Origin: Anaerolineae bacterium | GTDB taxonomy: Bacteria > Chloroflexota > Anaerolineae > Anaerolineales > E44-bin32 | DNA length: 5,262 nucleotides | Direction of reading: 5' to 3' | Assembly: GCA_030673735.1 (NCBI GenBank) | Contig: DAOVIK010000148.1 | Span: forward strand, 1 to 5,262 | Part shown: in pieces, positions 1 to 3,209 of the stretch | Position numbering within the stretch: the first letter of the stretch is position 1 | Layout: the number at the start of each line of letters is the position of its first letter | Translations under genes and position numbers: made by a program | Notes under the pieces: model-generated | The model's database searches: none | Told to the model about the DNA's origin: nothing | What the model saw: only the letters and a program-made list of their open reading frames with translations

Positions 1-354
1 GTCGCGGACCTTAAAACCGTTATCGCCGGGAGGATTGTGTGAGGCTGTGATATTGATTGCTGCCGCGCCTTTGTTGGAGACGACCGCATAGGAGATCACG
101 GGAGTAGGCGTGGCCTTGTTAGTGATCAAAGCCTTGATGCCATTGCCGGCGAGCACTTCGGCTGCCGCAATTGCAAAATCCTCGGAAGCAAAGCGCCTGT
201 CAAAGCCTACTACCACGGGGCTGTGAGCGCCTTCCTGGGCTTTGATATAGGTCGAAAAGCCTTGGGAGCATCGCCGAACGGCGTCGAACGTGTAATCGTC
301 AGCAATTCGACCGCGCCAACCGTCCGTGCCAAAAACGATGCGTGTTGACCCCAT
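1..354 (-). CDS. Phosphoglucomutase/phosphomannomutase family protein, N-terminal 118 residues (runs off the left edge)
   Basis: Alpha-D-phosphohexomutases interconvert hexose 1- and 6-phosphates in the cytoplasm through a phosphoserine enzyme, supplying sugar phosphates for glycogen and envelope polysaccharides. Residues 8-15 read FGTDGWRG, the family's N-terminal signature. Residues 48-54 (VVGFDRR) match the usual VVGYDTR strand. Residues 103-108 (TASHNP) form the active-site loop, with Ser105 the expected phosphorylated residue. Only domain I is present; family members are usually about 450-550 residues, so roughly three quarters lies outside the window. The ATG at 354-352 is chosen because GGAGG lies four bases upstream (363-359) and the signature starts right after it. 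FGTDGW rather than FGTDGVRG argues for the phosphogluco/phosphomannomutase branch over GlmM, but the substrate cannot be settled here. It is divergent from rpsF. Confidence 0.92.
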   Translation of the reverse strand, partial: MGSTRIVFGTDGWRGRIADDYTFDAVRRCSQGFSTYIKAQEGAHSPVVVGFDRRFASEDFAIAAAEVLAGNGIKALITNKATPTPVISYAVVSNKGAAAINITASHNPPGDNGFKVRD

Positions 355-398
355 GAAACCTCCGGCAAATACCTGCCAAGATATGATTACAGCAATCG

Positions 399-422
399 GG
401 CCAGGCGTTGACTGACCTGGCC
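399..422 (-). other. Inverted repeat in the mutase leader
   Basis: A perfect 7-bp inverted repeat (GGCCAGG at 399-405, CCTGGCC at 416-422) with a 10-base loop lies 45 bases upstream of the mutase start. If transcription begins near 509, this would be a hairpin within a leader of about 155 nt. Neither strand has a T-tract after it, so it is not an intrinsic terminator. It could also be a DNA operator. Its function is unknown. Confidence 0.45.
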
Positions 423-515
423 TCCCCGCGCTGGGATGCGCCCGCACGAGCTCCTAAGATCGCCACCTGATGATATGCTCGCCTGTCGGCGCCGCAAAAC
501 ACCCACGCTTGGGGG

Positions 516-544
516 ATTATACCTTTAAAGCTCCACATGGGCCA
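516..544 (-). promoter_or_regulatory. Candidate sigma-70-type promoter for the phosphohexomutase gene
   Basis: The minus strand reads a perfect TATAAT -10 at 521-516. The -35 position, 17 bases further up (544-539, TGGCCC), matches TTGACA at only three of six positions, and there is no TGn extension. Transcription would start near 509 and give a leader of about 155 nt. The -35 box lies only six bases from the -35 box of the divergent rpsF promoter, so the two promoters would be back to back. Confidence 0.4.
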
Positions 545-550
545 GTAACG

Positions 551-579
551 TTGTCAAAAGGCATGCTTCGTGTTACACT
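551..579 (+). promoter_or_regulatory. Extended -10 sigma-70-type promoter for rpsF
   Basis: TTGTCA at 551-556 and TACACT at 574-579 are separated by exactly 17 bases. TG at 571-572, one base before the -10, gives the TGn extension. Each hexamer matches its consensus at four or five of six positions. This is the best plus-strand promoter in the intergenic region. The expected start near 586 gives rpsF a leader of about 90 nt. Confidence 0.65.
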
Positions 580-591
580 CTGCGAAATCCA

Positions 592-675
592 TCACCCGCT
601 ATGGGGTGAGCTTTCCGCTCCCAAACATGCCGCCAGGCTAGAGTTGGGGGCAATCCCGTGGAAAGGAGTTTCCTG
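592..675 (+). promoter_or_regulatory. Structured rpsF leader with a possible Shine-Dalgarno-sequestering stem (candidate autoregulatory RNA)
   Basis: Hand folding gives a 6-bp hairpin (592-597 with 604-609, loop of six). It also gives a long-range helix of 611-618 (CTTTCCGC) with 658-665 (GTGGAAAG), including one G-U pair, which covers the start of the AAAGGAG ribosome-binding site. Inside it, 619-624 (TCCCAA) pairs with 644-649 (TTGGGG), leaving 650-657 as a one-sided bulge. A CCG trinucleotide occurs at 630-632 in the apical region. Alternatively, 664-667 pairs with 671-674 in a tiny hairpin over the same site. Many bacteria control rpsF operons through a leader bound by the S6:S18 dimer, with a conserved CCG. 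Whether this leader belongs to that class is inference, and no free energies were calculated. Confidence 0.4.
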
Positions 676-676
676 C

Positions 677-958
677 ATGCGCAAATACGAATTGGCTTAC
701 ATTGCCGACCCTGAATTGGATTCCGAAGGCCTTGAGGCACTAGAGGAGAAAGTCAAAGGCTGGATCAAGGGCGCAGGAGGAGAGGCTGTCAATGTAGACA
801 ACTGGGGGAAGCGCCGCTTGGCCTACCCCATCAAGAAGCGAAACGATGGCTTCTACATGTTCGTTGAGATCGAAATGCCGCCCAACGCCGGCACAGTAAT
901 CGAGCAGGATTTGCGTTTGAACGAGCAGATACTGCGTTATATGATAACGACCTTGTAG
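677..958 (+). CDS. rpsF: 30S ribosomal protein S6
   Basis: This 93-residue protein is the small-subunit S6, which pairs with S18 and binds the central domain of 16S rRNA on the 30S platform. The start is MRKYELAYIADPEL, the typical S6 first strand. Residues 41-60 contain the conserved DNWGKRRLAYPI strand, followed by KRNDGFYMFVEIEM, and LNEQILRYMIT closes the fold. The length is normal, with no glutamate-rich C-terminal tail. The reading frame stays open upstream to 470, but the ATG at 677 is correct: AAAGGAG at 662-668 sits eight bases before it and S6 homology begins exactly there. rpsR follows after 206 non-coding bases, with no ssb between. Expression probably starts at the promoter at 551-579. 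Confidence 0.97.
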   Translation: MRKYELAYIADPELDSEGLEALEEKVKGWIKGAGGEAVNVDNWGKRRLAYPIKKRNDGFYMFVEIEMPPNAGTVIEQDLRLNEQILRYMITTL

Positions 959-1164
959 CCTATTAGGCGAATTACCCGAGCGATGATCTGTGCCTGGGTG
1001 GAATGCGGGTTTGGCAGGGGATCACGCACGATGATGATCATCCTGGGTCAGCTGCGAGAGAATAAGTGATCCAACTTCTCAGCAGGACCTTAACGGGAAG
1101 ATGCCTACCCGCGACGATGTGGACCGCAGAATCCGAGTGTAGACCTTGATGAAGGAGCCTGAAA
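959..1164 (+). other. Non-coding rpsF-rpsR spacer lacking ssb, with a long-range inverted repeat
   Basis: No credible gene is present. The longest plus-strand reading from an ATG (983-1068, 28 codons) lacks a ribosome-binding site and resembles nothing I know. A perfect 7-bp inverted repeat, GGATCAC at 1019-1025 and GTGATCC at 1066-1072, encloses 40 bases that include the 10-bp palindrome GATGATCATC (1033-1042). GCCTATTAGGC at 958-968, overlapping the rpsF stop, is another short palindrome. There is no T-tract terminator and no convincing promoter, so read-through from rpsF is expected. The structures could be a processing or attenuation element. Confidence 0.5.
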
Positions 1165-1608
1165 ATGGCTGAAGAAACCAGTAATGTGGCGCAGGAAGCA
1201 GAGCAACCAGCAGAGCAACCAGCAGGACAACCAGCGGGGCAACCAGCAGGACAACCAGCAGGGCAACCAGCAGGACAACCAGCAGGGCAACCAGCAGGGC
1301 AACCAGCAGGACAACCAGCAGGACAACCAGCAGGGCAACAACAGCGTCCAACAGAACGAAGGCCGAGGCGTCAGCAGAGACGCCGTTATACACGGCGACC
1401 CAGAGTTTGCAAATTCTGCGCCGACAAGACGATATCTTTTGATTATAAGCAGGTGGATCTGATGAAGCGCTTTGTAAATGAGCAGAAGAAGATCCGACCC
1501 AGGCGAGAGACGGGAACCTGTTCGAAGCATCAGCGCTTGTTGGCGCGCGCCATAAAGAAGGCCCGCCATATGGCCCTGCTTCCCTTTACCGCTGAACGCT
1601 GGCGCTGA
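1165..1608 (+). CDS. rpsR: 30S ribosomal protein S18 with a repeat-expanded N-terminal tail
   Basis: S18 pairs with S6 on the 30S platform. The conserved core runs from about residue 79 to 142, with CKFC (Cys82, Cys85) and CSKH (Cys119, His122) forming a predicted zinc site, and the usual LLARAIKKARHMALLPF end. At 147 residues it is far longer than the usual 70-95. The extra part is an acidic start (residues 2-12), two EQPA and nine GQPA units (13-56), a degenerate unit (57-60), and an Arg-rich stretch (11 Arg in residues 61-80). GAAGGAG at 1151-1157 lies seven bases before the ATG. No ATG, GTG, TTG or CTG codon occurs in frame between the repeat and Cys82, so the tail cannot be skipped by a later start. 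Function of the tail is unknown; it is probably disordered. Confidence 0.95.
   Translation: MAEETSNVAQEAEQPAEQPAGQPAGQPAGQPAGQPAGQPAGQPAGQPAGQPAGQPAGQQQRPTERRPRRQQRRRYTRRPRVCKFCADKTISFDYKQVDLMKRFVNEQKKIRPRRETGTCSKHQRLLARAIKKARHMALLPFTAERWR
1201..1344 (+). repeat. 12-bp in-frame tandem repeat inside rpsR (11 full units plus a degenerate twelfth)
   Basis: The unit is GRRCAACCAGCA, read as E/G-Q-P-A. Units begin every 12 bases from 1201; the last (1333-1344) is degenerate and reads GQQQ. The first codon of successive units runs gag, gag, gga, ggg, gga, ggg, gga, ggg, ggg, gga, gga, ggg, so units 3-8 alternate as a 24-bp higher-order repeat. Apart from that codon, the full units differ only by one GCG in unit 3. 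Such near-identity suggests recent expansion by slippage or unequal exchange. Because the unit is a multiple of three and contains no stop, frames on both strands stay open across it, which produces spurious overlapping ORFs. Confidence 0.97.
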
Positions 1609-1626
1609 TAGCACACTGGAATATGA

Positions 1627-1658
1627 CCGGGCGTGGGGAGATCAAGCTCCGCGCCCGG
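1627..1658 (+). other. GC-rich hairpin between rpsR and the foldase gene
   Basis: Positions 1627-1638 pair with 1647-1658: seven perfect GC pairs (CCGGGCG with CGCCCGG), then a continuing stem with two G-U wobbles, and an 8-base loop. It begins 18 bases after the rpsR stop. The sequence after it (CGTTCGCATG) lacks a T-tract, so efficient intrinsic termination is unlikely. It may be an mRNA 3'-end stabiliser or processing site that sets different levels for the ribosomal and foldase cistrons, or a weak attenuator. Confidence 0.6.
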
Positions 1659-1692
1659 CGTTCGCATGAAAGATGGATAGGAGAACATAGGC

Positions 1693-2997
1693 ATGAGCCG
1701 TGGGCGTGGCACTCCCCGAATGACGCGCAAGCATCTAGCCAGGGCACAACGGGATCGCATTCGCTCTCGCTGGATTCTAGGAGGAGCGATCGTTATTGGT
1801 GTTGCGGTCTTCGGCTTGCTGGCTTTTGCGTTCTTCGGCGTCCCCATCATGGAGGAAAGGCAGCCCATAGCCACGATCAACGGCGAGGTAGTGACCGTAC
1901 GGGAATTCAAGGCTCGGGTGCGGCTCATCCAGCTGAGCATGATCAACGAGTATCAGTACGCACAGAATATCTTGCAGATCTATGCAGATGAGCCAAGCAT
2001 CAGTGCTTTTTACCAGCAGCGCATCGATCAATTGACGTCCGAGCTTGATAATCCAGGGCTTCAAGGACAGCGAGCTCTCGAGGGGATGATCAATGAGATC
2101 CTGATACGCCAGGAAGCGAACTCCCGTGGCATCTTCGTGACCCGTGAGGAGGTCGACGATGCTGTGGCTGTGAAGGACTTCAACTATTATGCCGAGGGCA
2201 CTCCTACCCCACAGCCCTCTCCAACGCCCCGGCCTTCTCCCACGGCCGAACCTTCTCCCACTGCCGATCCGACAGCACGGGCCACATCGACCCCGTGGCC
2301 TACTCCCACCGAGGCCCTGGCGCAGGCATCAGCTACCCCGAGTAGTGATGCGGCTCCGACCTCCAGCCCAACCCCGATCCCAACACCAACTCCATTCACC
2401 GAAGATGCCTTCTTGGCCACCTACGGCGTGCAAATGGAGTTCCTAACGGAGATCGGCATACTTGAGGACGACTATCTGGCCGTGACCGAAGGTGAGCTCT
2501 ATCGAGAAAGGCTCATGGCCGAAGTTGAGCAGGATCTGGCCAGAGAAGAGGATCAGGTTTGGCTGCGGCACATTCTGGTGGAAGATGCTGATGAAGCCAG
2601 AGGTGTTCTGCAGCGGTTTGCTGACGGCGAGACTTGGGAAGATCTGGCTGCTGAGCTTTCACTTGATGACCTCACCAAGAATGACGGCGGCGATTTGGGT
2701 TGGCTCGCTAGCCAGGATCTCGCCGCCGACTACGGGGACGCTTTCGCCATTGTTGCCTTTGCCACTGAAATTGATGATGCTGCAGGTCCGCTCGAAACCG
2801 AATCTGGATGGCATGCGATCCAGATTCTGGGGCATGAAGTTCGAATCTTGAGCGATTTTGATTTTGGGCAGCGATTGCAGGATGCGTTTGATGACTTGCT
2901 TGCAGATTTGATGACTGAAGGCGAGTTAGAAGTGGACGAGGATTGGCCGGATTACATACCTCACCCCAGTGAGCTGGCGAGACAAGTAGTGGAGTGA
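1693..2997 (+). CDS. Membrane-anchored peptidyl-prolyl cis-trans isomerase (parvulin/PpiC-SurA-like foldase)
   Basis: This is a predicted extracytoplasmic folding catalyst of 434 residues. Residues 1-26 are strongly basic, residues 27-52 form one hydrophobic membrane segment (uncleaved anchor, N-terminus inside), and residues 57-168 resemble a SurA-type N-terminal chaperone region starting with INGEVVTVREF. Residues 169-234 are a Pro/Thr/Ser-rich low-complexity linker. Residues 235-286 are helical, and residues 287-382 are the rotamase domain with RHILV (292-296, His293), GGDLGWL (332-338) and ETESGWHAIQIL (368-379, His374). The landmarks of an active parvulin are therefore present. There is no lipobox cysteine. 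The start is supported by AGGAG at 1679-1683, nine bases upstream. It lies 84 bases after rpsR and probably shares its transcript; a terminator follows. Chloroflexota foldases often combine this kind of anchor and Pro/Thr linker, as far as I recall. Confidence 0.9.
   Translation: MSRGRGTPRMTRKHLARAQRDRIRSRWILGGAIVIGVAVFGLLAFAFFGVPIMEERQPIATINGEVVTVREFKARVRLIQLSMINEYQYAQNILQIYADEPSISAFYQQRIDQLTSELDNPGLQGQRALEGMINEILIRQEANSRGIFVTREEVDDAVAVKDFNYYAEGTPTPQPSPTPRPSPTAEPSPTADPTARATSTPWPTPTEALAQASATPSSDAAPTSSPTPIPTPTPFTEDAFLATYGVQMEFLTEIGILEDDYLAVTEGELYRERLMAEVEQDLAREEDQVWLRHILVEDADEARGVLQRFADGETWEDLAAELSLDDLTKNDGGDLGWLASQDLAADYGDAFAIVAFATEIDDAAGPLETESGWHAIQILGHEVRILSDFDFGQRLQDAFDDLLADLMTEGELEVDEDWPDYIPHPSELARQVVE
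2199..2394 (+). repeat. Low-complexity Pro/Thr/Ser-encoding region of the foldase gene
   Basis: The segment encodes about 66 residues dominated by Pro, Thr, Ser and Ala in PTP and PSPT motifs. It includes one clear imperfect 18-bp direct duplication (2230-2247 and 2248-2265, encoding RPSPTA then EPSPTA). It splits the helical chaperone part of the foldase and is probably an extended, surface-exposed linker. Its C-rich strand leaves other frames open; those ORFs are artefacts. Confidence 0.8.
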
Positions 2998-3020
2998 TCG
3001 CCGCTGATCTGAGAAATCCG

Positions 3021-3048
3021 AAGCTGTCTGCGGCAAGATTTGCAGCTT
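3021..3048 (+). other. Short inverted repeat after the foldase stop
   Basis: AAGCTG at 3021-3026 and CAGCTT at 3043-3048 form a 6-bp inverted repeat with a 16-base loop, 23 bases after the stop codon and just before the main terminator. It is weak and has no T-tract. It may be chance or an accessory stem. Confidence 0.2.
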
Positions 3049-3053
3049 GGAAT

Positions 3054-3084
3054 GGGACGAGCAGATGGAGGCTCGTCCCGTTTT
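3054..3084 (+). terminator. Rho-independent terminator after the foldase gene
   Basis: A perfect 9-bp stem (GGGACGAGC at 3054-3062 with GCTCGTCCC at 3071-3079) has an 8-base loop and is followed by G and four T residues (3081-3084). The upstream AAT (3051-3053) can extend the stem against the start of the T-tract. It lies 57 bases after the foldase stop and probably ends the rpsF-rpsR-foldase transcript, separating it from rel. Confidence 0.9.
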
Positions 3085-3164
3085 GTGCTTCATACATACC
3101 TTGGGGTCCAACCCATCGTGGACGGGCTAATGATCTTCCTGATGATATATGATCCCTGAACCAC

Positions 3165-3193
3165 TTGATGACTGGACGAGCAAGGAATATACT
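3165..3193 (+). promoter_or_regulatory. Candidate sigma-70-type promoter for rel
   Basis: TTGATG at 3165-3170 and TATACT at 3188-3193 are separated by exactly 17 bases; they match the consensus at four and five of six positions. Transcription would start near 3200, giving a leader of only about 10 nt before the ATG at 3210 and leaving barely room for the AGGTGA (3200-3205) ribosome-binding site. Placement just after the terminator fits an independent rel unit. Confidence 0.5.
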
Positions 3194-3209
3194 GAACGTA
3201 GGTGACTTG

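Noticed and set aside
299..538. Minus-strand ORF overlapping the mutase start
   Set aside because: It overlaps the mutase signature in another frame and covers the promoter region; no recognisable protein.
470..676. 69-residue N-terminal extension of S6
   Set aside because: The frame happens to be open, but the S6 fold begins at 677 with a good Shine-Dalgarno, and the putative promoter lies inside the extension.
983..1068. 28-codon plus-strand ORF between rpsF and rpsR
   Set aside because: No ribosome-binding site, no resemblance to SSB or any small protein I know, and it overlaps the inverted repeat.
1201..1344. CRISPR-like or mobile-element-derived repeat array
   Set aside because: The units are contiguous 12-mers without spacers, in frame in a ribosomal gene, with no cas genes or terminal inverted repeats.
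1184..1462. Plus-strand ORF encoding Gly-Asn-Gln-Gln repeats
   Set aside because: It is the +1 shadow of the rpsR repeat with no ribosome-binding site, and it ends inside the S18 core.
1105..1614. Long minus-strand ORFs (also 1079-1393) with Leu/Cys/Trp repeats opposite rpsR
   Set aside because: They are antisense readings of the 12-bp repeat, which has no stop in any frame. They have no family resemblance, and the S18 frame is clearly the real one.
2187..2446. ORFs on both strands across the Pro/Thr linker
   Set aside because: They are low-complexity shadows of the foldase gene, whose frame is fixed by the rotamase motifs on the far side.
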